Below, in pieces: positions 1 through 6,166 of a DNA stretch of 21,877 nucleotides. A model generated the notes under the pieces. It saw only the letters and a list, made by a program, of their open reading frames with translations. It was not told the origin of the DNA and made no database searches. Within the stretch, counting starts at the first letter, position 1. The number at the start of each line of letters is the position of its first letter. This stretch comes from an uncultured Collinsella sp. (lineage in GTDB: Bacteria; Actinomycetota; Coriobacteriia; Coriobacteriales; Coriobacteriaceae): positions 1-21,877 of the forward strand of contig CALJNY010000053.1 in NCBI GenBank assembly GCA_937981515.1, written 5' to 3'. A program made the position numbers and the translations under genes.

Positions 1-1858
1 CGTCGTGGTTGCCACGCTCGATGATGCGGCCGTGGTCCAGACAGATGATCACGTCGGAATTGCGCACGGTGGACAGGCGGTGCGCGATGACAAACGTCGT
101 GCGGCCTTCCATGAGCTTATCCATGCCCGCCTGCACGATGGCCTCGGTGCGGGTGTCGATGGAGCTCGTGGCCTCGTCCAGGATCATCGCCGGTGGATCG
201 GCGACGGCGGCGCGTGCGATCGAGATCAGCTGGCGCTGGCCCTGCGACAGCTGGGCGCCGTTGCCGGTGAGCATAGTGTCGTAGCCGTCGGGCAGGCGGG
301 TGATAAAGTCGTCTGCTCCGGCGAGCTTTGCCGCCGCGATGCACTCCTCGTCGGTAGCGTCCAGGTTGCCGTAGCGGATGTTATCCATCACGGTGCCGGT
401 GAACAGGTTCACGTCCTGCAGCACCACGCCCAGCGAGCGGCGCAGATCGGCCTTGCGGATTTTGTTTACGTTGATGCCGTCGTAGCGAATCTTGCCGTCG
501 GCGATGTCATAGAAACGGTTGATGAGGTTGGTGATGGTCGTCTTGCCGGCACCGGTGGCACCGACAAACGCGACCTTCTGGCCCGGCTTGGCAAACACGG
601 ACACGCCGTGCAGCACCTCATGGTCGGGTGTGTAGCCAAAGTCCACGTTGTCCATGACCAGGTCGCCGCGCAGCGGTACGTACTCGATCTCGCCGGTTGC
701 GCAGTGCGGATGTTTCCACGCCCACATGCCGGTGTGGTGGTCGGCCTCCTCGAGCTGCCAGGTATCGGGGTTCACCTGCGCGTTGACGAGCGTCACGTAG
801 CCTTCGTCGGTCTCGGGCTTCTCGTCGATGAGCTCAAAGATGCGGTCGGCGCCGGCGAGACCCATGACCACGGCGTTGATCTGCTGCGAGATCTGACCGA
901 TCTGTCCGCAGAACTGCTTGGTCATGTTGAGGAACGGCACCACGACGGCGATGGACAGTGCCATGCCCGAGATGCTCAGGTTGGGCACGCCCAGTGCCAG
1001 GAAAATGCCGCCGGCAAGGGCCACCAGCACGTAGAGCAGGTTGCCCAGGTTCATAAGGATGGGCATGAGGATGTTGGCGTACATGTTGGCCTTCTGCGAG
1101 ACCTCGAAGAGCTTTTCGTTGCGCTCGTCAAAATCGGCCTCGGCGGCAGACTCGTGGCAGAATGCCTTGACGACCTTCTGGCCGTTCATGACTTCCTCGA
1201 TATGGCCCTCGACCACGCCGAGCTCGGTCTGCTGCGCAATAAAGAAACGCGCGGAGTTGGAGCCGAGCAGCTTGGTCATAAAGGTCATAAAGGCGACACC
1301 GGCCACAATGACCAGGCACATCCACACGCTGTAGTACAGCATGATAAAGAACACCGTGACGATGACGATGGTCGTCATGAGCAGGTTGGGCAGCGACTGG
1401 CTGATCATCTGGCGCAGCGTGTCGATGTCGTTGGTGTAGTGGCTCATGATGTCGCCGCGCTGGTGCGTGTCGAAGTAGCGAATCGGCAGGTCCTGCATGC
1501 GGTTGAACATCTTCTCGCGCAGCTTCTCGAGCGAGCCCTGCGTGACGATGGCCATGGCGCGGTTCCAGAACAGCGAGGACAGGATGCCGACGCCGTAGAT
1601 GCAGGCGAGGGTGGTCACGAGCTGCAGAATCTTGGGCTGCGCGGTCGTCCAGTCGCCCGACTGCCACGATTCGCTAATTATCTGCAGGGCGCTCTGAAGG
1701 AAGGTCGCGCCGATGGAGTTGATGATGGCGCAGAGCACCACGCCGGCGACGACGAGGGGCAAAAGCACGGGGTAGAAGCCAAAGAGCGTCTTGATGAGGC
1801 GCGACATGGTGCCGCCCTTGCGATTGAGCGCGCGCTCGGCGGTCGTTGCCTTACTCAT
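1..1858 (-). CDS. ABC exporter, ATP-binding/permease half-transporter (canonical subunit), 3' end outside window
   Basis: Second half of a heterodimeric type IV (ABCB-like) exporter; 619 residues are visible and the C-terminus lies beyond the left edge. The N-terminal half is a six-helix transmembrane domain (about residues 25-330). An insert of about 45 residues (355-400) precedes the nucleotide-binding domain. ATPase motifs: Walker A GATGAGKTT (433-441), Q-loop Q481, signature LSQGQ (537-541), Walker B ending MILDEAT with catalytic Glu 562, and H-loop IAHR (His593). Both Walker B Glu and switch His are intact, so this subunit supplies the hydrolytically competent Walker A/B. Its signature is the non-canonical LSQGQ, which would complete the degenerate site on the partner. 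The start ATG at 1858 overlaps the partner's stop by 8 bp (ATGAGTAA), implying translational coupling. Substrate is unknown; the MarR context suggests drug or toxic-compound efflux. Confidence 0.93.
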   Translation of the reverse strand, partial: MSKATTAERALNRKGGTMSRLIKTLFGFYPVLLPLVVAGVVLCAIINSIGATFLQSALQIISESWQSGDWTTAQPKILQLVTTLACIYGVGILSSLFWNRAMAIVTQGSLEKLREKMFNRMQDLPIRYFDTHQRGDIMSHYTNDIDTLRQMISQSLPNLLMTTIVIVTVFFIMLYYSVWMCLVIVAGVAFMTFMTKLLGSNSARFFIAQQTELGVVEGHIEEVMNGQKVVKAFCHESAAEADFDERNEKLFEVSQKANMYANILMPILMNLGNLLYVLVALAGGIFLALGVPNLSISGMALSIAVVVPFLNMTKQFCGQIGQISQQINAVVMGLAGADRIFELIDEKPETDEGYVTLVNAQVNPDTWQLEEADHHTGMWAWKHPHCATGEIEYVPLRGDLVMDNVDFGYTPDHEVLHGVSVFAKPGQKVAFVGATGAGKTTITNLINRFYDIADGKIRYDGINVNKIRKADLRRSLGVVLQDVNLFTGTVMDNIRYGNLDATDEECIAAAKLAGADDFITRLPDGYDTMLTGNGAQLSQGQRQLISIARAAVADPPAMILDEATSSIDTRTEAIVQAGMDKLMEGRTTFVIAHRLSTVRNSDVIICLDHGRIIERGNHD

Positions 1859-3665
1859 GTGCCTCGCCTCCTTCCAGGGTCTGAGCTTGCGTTACGGATG
1901 CCTCGGTGTCGGTCTCGACGGCCCCTTCGCCTTCGGCAGACATCTTGTTTTGCGAGGTGAAGGTCTCGCGGTAGATTTCGCTCGTCTTGAGCAGCTCGTC
2001 GTGGCTACCGATCTGCGCGATACGGCCGCCCTCCATGACGATGATGCGGTCTGCGTCCTGCACGGAGCTAATACGCTGGGCGATGATGAGCTTGGTCGTG
2101 TTGGGCAGATAGCTTGCCAACCCTGCGCGGATCTTGGCGTCGGTCTTGGTGTCGACGGCGCTGGTGGAGTCGTCCAGGATCAAGATCTTGGGGCGACGCA
2201 GCAGGGCGCGCGCAATGCATAGGCGCTGCTTCTGACCGCCGGAAACATTGGAGCCGCCCTGCTCGATCCAGGTGTCATAGCCTTTGGGGAAGCCGTCGAC
2301 AAACTCGTCGGCGCAGGCCAGATGTGCCGCCTCGCGGACTTCCTCGTCGGTGGCGTTCGGGTCGCCCCAGCGCAGGTTCTCGGCGATGGTTCCGCTAAAC
2401 AGCACGTTTTTCTGCAACACCATGGCCACTTGGTGGCGCAGCGCGTCCAGGTCATAGTCGCGCACGTCCATGCCACCCACGCGCACGGTGCCCTCGGTGG
2501 CGTCGTACAGGCGGGCGATGAGGTTTACGAGCGTGGACTTGGCCGAGCCGGTACCGCCGATGATGCCGATGGTCTCGCCGCTCTTAATGTGCAGGTCGAT
2601 ATCGTCGAGCGCCTGGCGCTTCGCATGCGCAGAATACTTAAAGCTCACGTGGTCAAAGTCGATGGAACCGTCGACAACCTCGAGCACGGGCTCGGCGGGA
2701 TCGGCGATCGTGGGCTCGGCGGCCAGCACCTCGGTAATGCGGTGCGCCGATTCGTCGGCCATGGTCACCATGACAAAGATCATCGACAGCTGCATCAGGC
2801 TCATGAGGATTTGGAAGCCATAGGTAAAGATCGAGGAGAGCTGGCCCACGTCGAACAGCGTGCCCTGGCTCGTGATGATGAGCTTGGATCCCAGGTAGAT
2901 GATGACGACAAATGCGCCGTTGACGCAGATGTTCATCATGGGGTTGTTAAAGGCGAGCAGCTTCTCGGCGCGGGTGAAGTCCATCTGGACGTCTCGTGCT
3001 GCGGTCGCGAACTTTTCCTTCTCAAAGTCTTCGCGCACGTAGCTCTTGACTACGCGCATGCCGGTGACGTTTTCCTCGACGGACTCGTTAAGGGCGTCGT
3101 ACTTGTGGAACACGCGCGAGAAGATGGGGCGCACCTTAAAGATGATAAAGAACAGTCCAAAGCCCAGCAGCGGAATGATGACCAGGTAGACCATGGCGAC
3201 GCTGCCGCCCATGATAAATGCCATGGTAAAGGCGAAGATCAAGACCAGTGGCGCGCGCACGGCGATACGGATGATCATCATAAAGGCCTGCTGCACGTTG
3301 TTGATGTCGGTGGTCAGGCGCGTGACGAGCGAGGAGCTCGAGAACTCATCGATGTTGGCAAAGCTGAACGTCTGGATCTTGTAGAACAGGTCGTGACGCA
3401 GGTTCTTGGCGAAGCCGCAACTCGCATGGCTGCAGGTGACGCCGGCAGCGGCGCCAAAAGCAAGGGATGTTAGCGCGATGAGCACCAAAAAGCCTGCGGT
3501 GGGAAGCATCTCGGCTACGGTGGCGCCGTCTTTGATGGCGTCGATCAGGTTGGCGGTGATAAATGGAATCAGCATCTCGCAGAGCACCTCGCCAAGCACG
3601 AGCAACGGCGTGGCAACGGTGACTTTCATATAGTCGCGGATGCTGCCCATGAGGGTTTTAATCAT
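1851..3665 (-). CDS. ABC exporter, ATP-binding/permease half-transporter (degenerate-site subunit)
   Basis: A 604-residue half-transporter and the obligate partner of the downstream gene. The transmembrane domain covers about residues 10-310 and the ATPase domain about 335-570; a Glu/Thr-rich tail (575-604) follows. Walker A reads GGTGSAKST (370-378), with Ala375 where the last Gly of GxxGxGKST is expected. The signature is canonical VSGGQ (474-478). Walker B reads ILILDDS, with Asp499 replacing the catalytic Glu. The H-loop reads AQR, with Gln530 replacing the switch His. Asp for Glu plus Gln for His is the known hallmark of the degenerate-site subunit in heterodimeric exporters (TM287/288, BmrC/BmrD type). 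The ATG at 3665 has a strong upstream Shine-Dalgarno (GGGAGGA) and overlaps the marR stop by 8 bp (ATGATTAA). Probably MarR-controlled efflux; the substrate cannot be read from the sequence. Confidence 0.95.
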   Translation of the reverse strand: MIKTLMGSIRDYMKVTVATPLLVLGEVLCEMLIPFITANLIDAIKDGATVAEMLPTAGFLVLIALTSLAFGAAAGVTCSHASCGFAKNLRHDLFYKIQTFSFANIDEFSSSSLVTRLTTDINNVQQAFMMIIRIAVRAPLVLIFAFTMAFIMGGSVAMVYLVIIPLLGFGLFFIIFKVRPIFSRVFHKYDALNESVEENVTGMRVVKSYVREDFEKEKFATAARDVQMDFTRAEKLLAFNNPMMNICVNGAFVVIIYLGSKLIITSQGTLFDVGQLSSIFTYGFQILMSLMQLSMIFVMVTMADESAHRITEVLAAEPTIADPAEPVLEVVDGSIDFDHVSFKYSAHAKRQALDDIDLHIKSGETIGIIGGTGSAKSTLVNLIARLYDATEGTVRVGGMDVRDYDLDALRHQVAMVLQKNVLFSGTIAENLRWGDPNATDEEVREAAHLACADEFVDGFPKGYDTWIEQGGSNVSGGQKQRLCIARALLRRPKILILDDSTSAVDTKTDAKIRAGLASYLPNTTKLIIAQRISSVQDADRIIVMEGGRIAQIGSHDELLKTSEIYRETFTSQNKMSAEGEGAVETDTEASVTQAQTLEGGEAHE

Positions 3666-4161
3666 CCAGTTCCTCCCAGGTTACACGGATTTTCTCGAGC
3701 ATTTCGGCGAGCTGCTCGCGCTCGTCGTGAGTGAGGGCACTAAAGGCGCGCTCTCTAAAGCGGATGCGGGCCGCCTGGTCGATGCGGGCGTTTTCCCTGC
3801 CGGTTTCGGTCAAGCGAATGGTGAGTTGCCGTCGATCCTTGGGGTTACGGCTGCGCTCGATGAGACCGTTGACCTCGAGCTTGGACAGGATCTCGGAAAG
3901 CGACCCCGGCTTGAGGTCAAAGTGCATGCCGAGTTCCTGCTGCGACATCTCGCCGCCGGGCTGCTTGGCCAGCAGGCAGATGATGGGCGCCTTGCCGGAC
4001 ACGCCTCCGCCATGAAAATGCATGTAATGGCCGCAAAACCCCAGCCCATGGAGGATTCTCTTAGCGAGACGGTCCTCCTTGGACTGGGTCTCGGGCTCGT
4101 CTGCCGGCCGTGAGGGGTCGCCGCCGGGTTCATGCGGATAGGCGAGTGGTTCAACACACAT
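3658..4161 (-). CDS. MarR family transcriptional regulator
   Basis: A 167-residue winged-helix repressor of the MarR type. After an extended, probably disordered N-terminus (about 1-30), the wHTH spans roughly residues 55-118. It contains the helix-turn-helix EMSQQELGMHFDLKPGSLSE (71-90) and a wing with the family-typical pattern NPKDRRQ (106-112). The C-terminal helix (125-165) would form the dimer interface. The start ATG at 4161 is preceded by AAAGGAGCG about 10 nt upstream. It is the first gene of a three-gene minus-strand operon with the two ABC half-transporters, the usual arrangement for a ligand-released repressor of efflux. A perfect inverted repeat overlaps its own promoter, so autoregulation is likely. 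The His-rich stretch HYMHFH (45-50) is unusual, but no metal role is demonstrated. The ligand is unknown. Confidence 0.92.
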   Translation of the reverse strand: MCVEPLAYPHEPGGDPSRPADEPETQSKEDRLAKRILHGLGFCGHYMHFHGGGVSGKAPIICLLAKQPGGEMSQQELGMHFDLKPGSLSEILSKLEVNGLIERSRNPKDRRQLTIRLTETGRENARIDQAARIRFRERAFSALTHDEREQLAEMLEKIRVTWEELDD

Positions 4162-4182
4162 GTCTAAGCTTCGCTCCTTTCT

Positions 4183-4218
4183 TTAGTTAGGTAGATGAAT
4201 TGTTTTGTGCCTAACTAA
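4183..4218. promoter_or_regulatory. Putative MarR operator (perfect inverted repeat)
   Basis: TTAGTTAGG (4183-4191) and CCTAACTAA (4210-4218) form a perfect 9-bp inverted repeat with an 18-bp spacer. One arm touches the -10 box and the predicted start of transcription; the other lies just upstream of the marR Shine-Dalgarno. The position fits an autorepression site for the MarR protein. The 18-bp spacer is longer than in a classic single MarR palindrome, so each arm could instead be part of a separate half-site. Confidence 0.6.
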
Positions 4219-4245
4219 TTTAGGAGCGCATAGATTGATTGTCAA
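4217..4245 (-). promoter_or_regulatory. Promoter of the marR-ABC operon
   Basis: Reading the minus strand, a perfect -35 TTGACA (4245-4240) is followed by a 17-nt spacer and a -10 TAAATT (4222-4217, 4 of 6 matches). Transcription would start near 4210, about 50 nt before the marR ATG. No better sigma70 match was seen upstream of this operon. Confidence 0.7.
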
Positions 4246-4260
4246 GGTACCAAACTAGTG

Positions 4261-4430
4261 GTTACGCGGTTTTACCAAACCGCGTAACGGCTCGACGCTG
4301 CAAACCCGTCAGAGCGGCAATCTGCCTTTCAACTTCGGCGGCATGACCAGAAGGTCAATGCCGCCTCGTTTCAAGGCACCTTGCTCGCTCTGGCGAGTTT
4401 TCGCTGACTTCGCCAAAACATCGGCGTTGC
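4261..4430 (+). ncRNA. Structured repeat element, copy A (possible undescribed RNA or structured mobile repeat)
   Basis: About 170 bp with three predicted stems. P1 is GTTACGCGGTTT (4261-4272) with AAACCGCGTAAC (4277-4288), loop TACC. P2 is long-range, CAGAGCGGCAA (4310-4320) with TTGC-T-CGCTCTG (4381-4392), one bulged T. P3, enclosed by P2, is GGCGGCAT (4337-4344) with ATGCCGCC (4358-4365), topped by GACC-AGAA-GGTC. The 3' part ends in GCCAAAACATCGGCGTT. The same skeleton recurs at 15827 and 21801, with stems altered by compensatory changes. It lies between divergent genes, so no annotated gene is transcribed into it, and no clear promoter of its own was found. The ncRNA label is inference; a REP/MITE-like DNA repeat is the alternative. 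The strand is chosen from the U-tract in copy B. Confidence 0.5.
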
Positions 4431-4441
4431 CCTTGTTGGGA

Positions 4442-4497
4442 TAGTCGTTGGGGACGTTCTTTTTTGCCTAGTCATTTAAGAACGTCCCCAACGACTA
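4442..4497. repeat. Perfect 20-bp palindrome arms (REP-like, family R2)
   Basis: TAGTCGTTGGGGACGTTCTT (4442-4461) and its exact reverse complement (4478-4497) flank a 16-nt T-rich loop. It begins 12 bp after structured repeat copy A. Each arm could fold into a very stable hairpin on either strand. It resembles the long perfect palindromes scattered between Coriobacteriia genes; function is unknown. Confidence 0.8.
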
Positions 4498-4502
4498 ACT
4501 TA

Positions 4503-4654
4503 AAAACTATGCCGGATTACGGGGCTGAATGACGGATTGCCGACCATGCCGAAATTGGTAAAAAGAAAACCGCAGGTAGAAGGCTCGCTATGATTTGAAA
4601 ATAGGGGGTGTGGTTGGCTCATTCAGGTTCAGCCCCGTAATCCGGCATAGTTTT
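4503..4654. mobile_element. 152-bp MITE-like element with 27-bp perfect terminal inverted repeats
   Basis: The 27-bp arms at 4503-4529 (starting AAAACTATGCCGGATT) and 4628-4654 are exact reverse complements. Between them lie 98 bp that contain no convincing gene. Just inside the arms, CTGAATGA (4525-4532) and TCATTCAG (4619-4626) offer an alternative pairing. No target-site duplication is evident, and no transposase gene is in the window. It is compatible with a non-autonomous element or a very large hairpin repeat. Confidence 0.6.
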
Positions 4655-4836
4655 GAAATGGCACTGAATAAGTGGCGGCAAATGAGCCGCAATGAAGCAA
4701 GCTAGCCCCTCGTTTCCGAAACCTTTCCGCAACAATTTGCCCTTCGTGCCGCTCGACTCCGCTCGCAACGTCCCCTGCGCTACACTTAGTCGCACTGTGG
4801 CGCTGCCGCGCCGCGCCCGAACCAAGGGGGACACTC
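4655..4836. other. Intergenic remainder upstream of the kinase gene
   Basis: This is the last part of the 675-bp gap between marR and the kinase gene. I see a small hairpin GCGGC-aaatga-GCCGC (4675-4690) and a possible -10 box TACACT (4781-4786) without a good -35 partner. No credible gene on either strand; open frames here lack ribosome binding sites and family resemblance. Confidence 0.5.
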
Positions 4837-5661
4837 ATGAAGAACACTCAGCTGCTGCTGATCAACGATATGTGCGGCTACGGCAAGGTCGCGCTTTCCG
4901 CCATGCTGCCGGTGCTGTCGCATATGGGCTACCGCATCCACAACCTGCCGACGGCACTTGTGTCCGATACGCTCAACTATCCCAAGTTCTACATCCACGA
5001 CACCACCGAGTACGTGCGCCAAAGCCTCGCTATCTGGGAGGAGCTCGGCTTTGAGTTCGACGCCATCTCGACCGGCTTTATCGTGACCGAGGAAGAGACG
5101 CGCATCATCTCGGACTTTTGCCACCGCCGTGCGCAAAAGGGCACCAAGGTGTTCGTCGACCCCATCATGGGCGACAACGGCAAGCTCTATGCGGGCGTGC
5201 CCGAGTCCACGATTGGCCTTATGCGGCATCTGCTAGAGTGCGCAGACTACGCAGTTCCCAACTACACCGAGGCCTGTCTGCTCACCGATACGCCTATGGC
5301 TGAGCAAATCACGCCCGACGAGGCTCGCGTCCTTGTGGACGCCGTGCGTGAGCTGGGTGCCAAGTCTGTGGTCATTACGAGCGCCGTAGTCAATGGCACG
5401 AACGCGGTTATCGGTTACGACCATGTGGCGGGGGAGTACTTTACGATTCCCTTTGAGCTCATTCCGGTCTATTTCCCGGGCACGGGCGACACGTTCTCGG
5501 CGGTGCTCGTCGGCCGCGTTATGGCAGGTTGGAGTCTGCAGCGCGCGACGTCCGATGCCATGCGTGTGGTGGCTGAGCTTATCGAGCGCAATGCCGACCA
5601 AGAGGACAAGTCCGCCGGCCTGCCCATCGAGGCCTGCCTGGATGTGATTGACCATGAGTAA
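4837..5661 (+). CDS. Pyridoxal/pyridoxamine kinase-like protein (PdxK/PdxY family)
   Basis: A 274-residue ribokinase-superfamily protein matching the B6-vitamer kinase family, which phosphorylates pyridoxal, pyridoxine or pyridoxamine at the 5' hydroxyl in the cytosol (PLP salvage). The N-terminus LLINDMCGYGKVALSAMLPV (7-26) is the typical first strand and substrate loop. VDPIMGDNGKLY (107-118) is the family's ATP-site signature. PGTGDTFSA (214-222) carries the anion hole and catalytic base Asp218. Length fits the family (about 280). The ATG at 4837 follows AAGGGGG at good spacing. Its stop overlaps the next start by 8 bp (ATGAGTAA), so the two genes are translationally coupled. Related kinases such as ThiD are less likely because of the N-terminal pattern. 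B6 specificity is inferred from the family. Confidence 0.87.
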   Translation: MKNTQLLLINDMCGYGKVALSAMLPVLSHMGYRIHNLPTALVSDTLNYPKFYIHDTTEYVRQSLAIWEELGFEFDAISTGFIVTEEETRIISDFCHRRAQKGTKVFVDPIMGDNGKLYAGVPESTIGLMRHLLECADYAVPNYTEACLLTDTPMAEQITPDEARVLVDAVRELGAKSVVITSAVVNGTNAVIGYDHVAGEYFTIPFELIPVYFPGTGDTFSAVLVGRVMAGWSLQRATSDAMRVVAELIERNADQEDKSAGLPIEACLDVIDHE

Positions 5662-5983
5662 CGTTGGCGAGGGCGGCATCAATCCTGCGGACGAGAACAA
5701 GCCAATCGGCGCGCCGCGTGGCAAGCGTCCGCGCATCCGCGTGAGCTGCGTGGACCAGCTGGGTGCGTGCCGCTGCCACCATGGTCACAAGCCGGGCGAC
5801 GTTTTTGACTTCGACCGAGATCGCGGCAAGATGTGCGCCATGGCCTGCCATGTGGGCTTTCCCTATATCGATATCCTGCGCTATGGCGGAACCGTGCCCG
5901 GCAACGAGCCTGGTACGGCAAAGTTCTACTGCCCCGAGGTCGATACGCTGAATGTTTGGCTTGCCGAGATCGTCGACGAGTAG
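5654..5983 (+). CDS. TIGR04076 family protein, small Cys-rich, unknown function
   Basis: 109 residues from the ATG at 5654. I chose this start because ATGAGTAA overlaps the kinase stop in the coupling pattern seen elsewhere in the window; a TTG two codons upstream is possible. The first 25 residues look disordered. The core resembles the TIGR04076 family from memory: a Cys-bearing first strand (RVSC), HKPGDVFDF (45-53), CAMACHVGFPYIDILRYGG (61-79) and a late CPE (93-95). Six Cys (32, 39, 41, 61, 65, 93) plus His42, His43, His45 and His66 suggest a metal site or redox role, but none is established for the family. Coupling to a B6 kinase gene hints at a functional link that I cannot specify. 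Confidence 0.75.
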   Translation: MSNVGEGGINPADENKPIGAPRGKRPRIRVSCVDQLGACRCHHGHKPGDVFDFDRDRGKMCAMACHVGFPYIDILRYGGTVPGNEPGTAKFYCPEVDTLNVWLAEIVDE

Positions 5984-5991
5984 TCGAGCGC

Positions 5992-6024
5992 AATGTGACA
6001 AAGGGACAGTTCTTTTGCCGCATT
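5992..6024. repeat. 33-bp imperfect palindrome, family R1
   Basis: The left half AATGTGACAAAGGGAC (5992-6007) is exact; the right half (6009-6024) has diverged at four positions, three of them compatible with G-U pairing. The same 33-bp unit occurs at 7540-7572 and 13753-13785. It lies 8 bp after the TIGR04076 stop codon. Confidence 0.75.
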
Positions 6025-6047
6025 CGCCGGTGGTGTCCCTTCTTTTT
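6001..6047 (+). terminator. Possible intrinsic terminator of the kinase-TIGR04076 operon
   Basis: AAGGGACA (6001-6008) can pair with TGTCCCTT (6034-6041), followed by CTTTTT (6042-6047). The 25-nt loop is large, and pairing competes with the R1 palindrome that shares its left arm. Termination is plausible but not strong. Confidence 0.4.
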
Positions 6048-6064
6048 GCTTGTGATCTCAAATC

Positions 6065-6142
6065 TCTGCATTTCATCCGATTTTAGGTTCTAAAAATTCT
6101 GCGTTTCATCGATAATCAAGCGTATAAAACGTTGCATTTCAT
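6065..6142 (+). repeat. Three direct repeats with exact 33-bp spacing upstream of the AAA/DUF4143 gene
   Basis: The core TGCRTTTCAT occurs at 6067-6076, 6100-6109 and 6133-6142, each exactly 33 bp apart and each followed closely by GAT. Units 1 and 2 also share AAAA tails at the same offset. The array covers the presumed promoter (TATAAA at 6123-6128) and ends 24 bp before the chosen start codon. It looks like a set of operator-like sites on one DNA face; the binding protein is unknown. Confidence 0.7.
6123..6128 (+). promoter_or_regulatory. Candidate -10 box of the AAA/DUF4143 gene
   Basis: TATAAA matches 5 of 6 bases of the sigma70 -10 consensus and lies 44 bp before the start codon in an AT-rich stretch. 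No good -35 is present at 16-18 bp, which suggests a weak or activator-dependent promoter. The box lies inside the second 33-bp direct-repeat unit. Confidence 0.4.
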
Positions 6143-6166
6143 TTGATGACACTAAGGGGAGAGCCT

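Noticed and set aside
5..1960. A 651-codon open frame on the plus strand
   Set aside because: It is the antisense shadow of the ABC exporter genes: low-complexity His/Asp/Gly/Leu-rich sequence, no family resemblance, while the minus strand has intact ATPase motifs.
2322..3473. A 383-codon plus-strand frame opposite the ABC exporter gene
   Set aside because: Antisense to an intact 604-residue exporter with all ABC motifs; composition is typical of high-GC shadow frames.
4261..4654. Considered a CRISPR array because of several repeats in a non-coding gap
   Set aside because: The repeats are different palindromes, not identical direct repeats with unique spacers, and there are no cas genes.
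4619..4847. Two overlapping short minus-strand frames (71-72 codons) in the repeat-rich gap
   Set aside because: They run through the 27-bp inverted repeat and the kinase leader, lack ribosome binding sites and resemble no family.
6065..6142. Considered a plasmid-type replication origin because of phased iterons
   Set aside because: No replication initiator gene or DnaA boxes nearby, and the array overlaps a promoter; operator sites are more economical.
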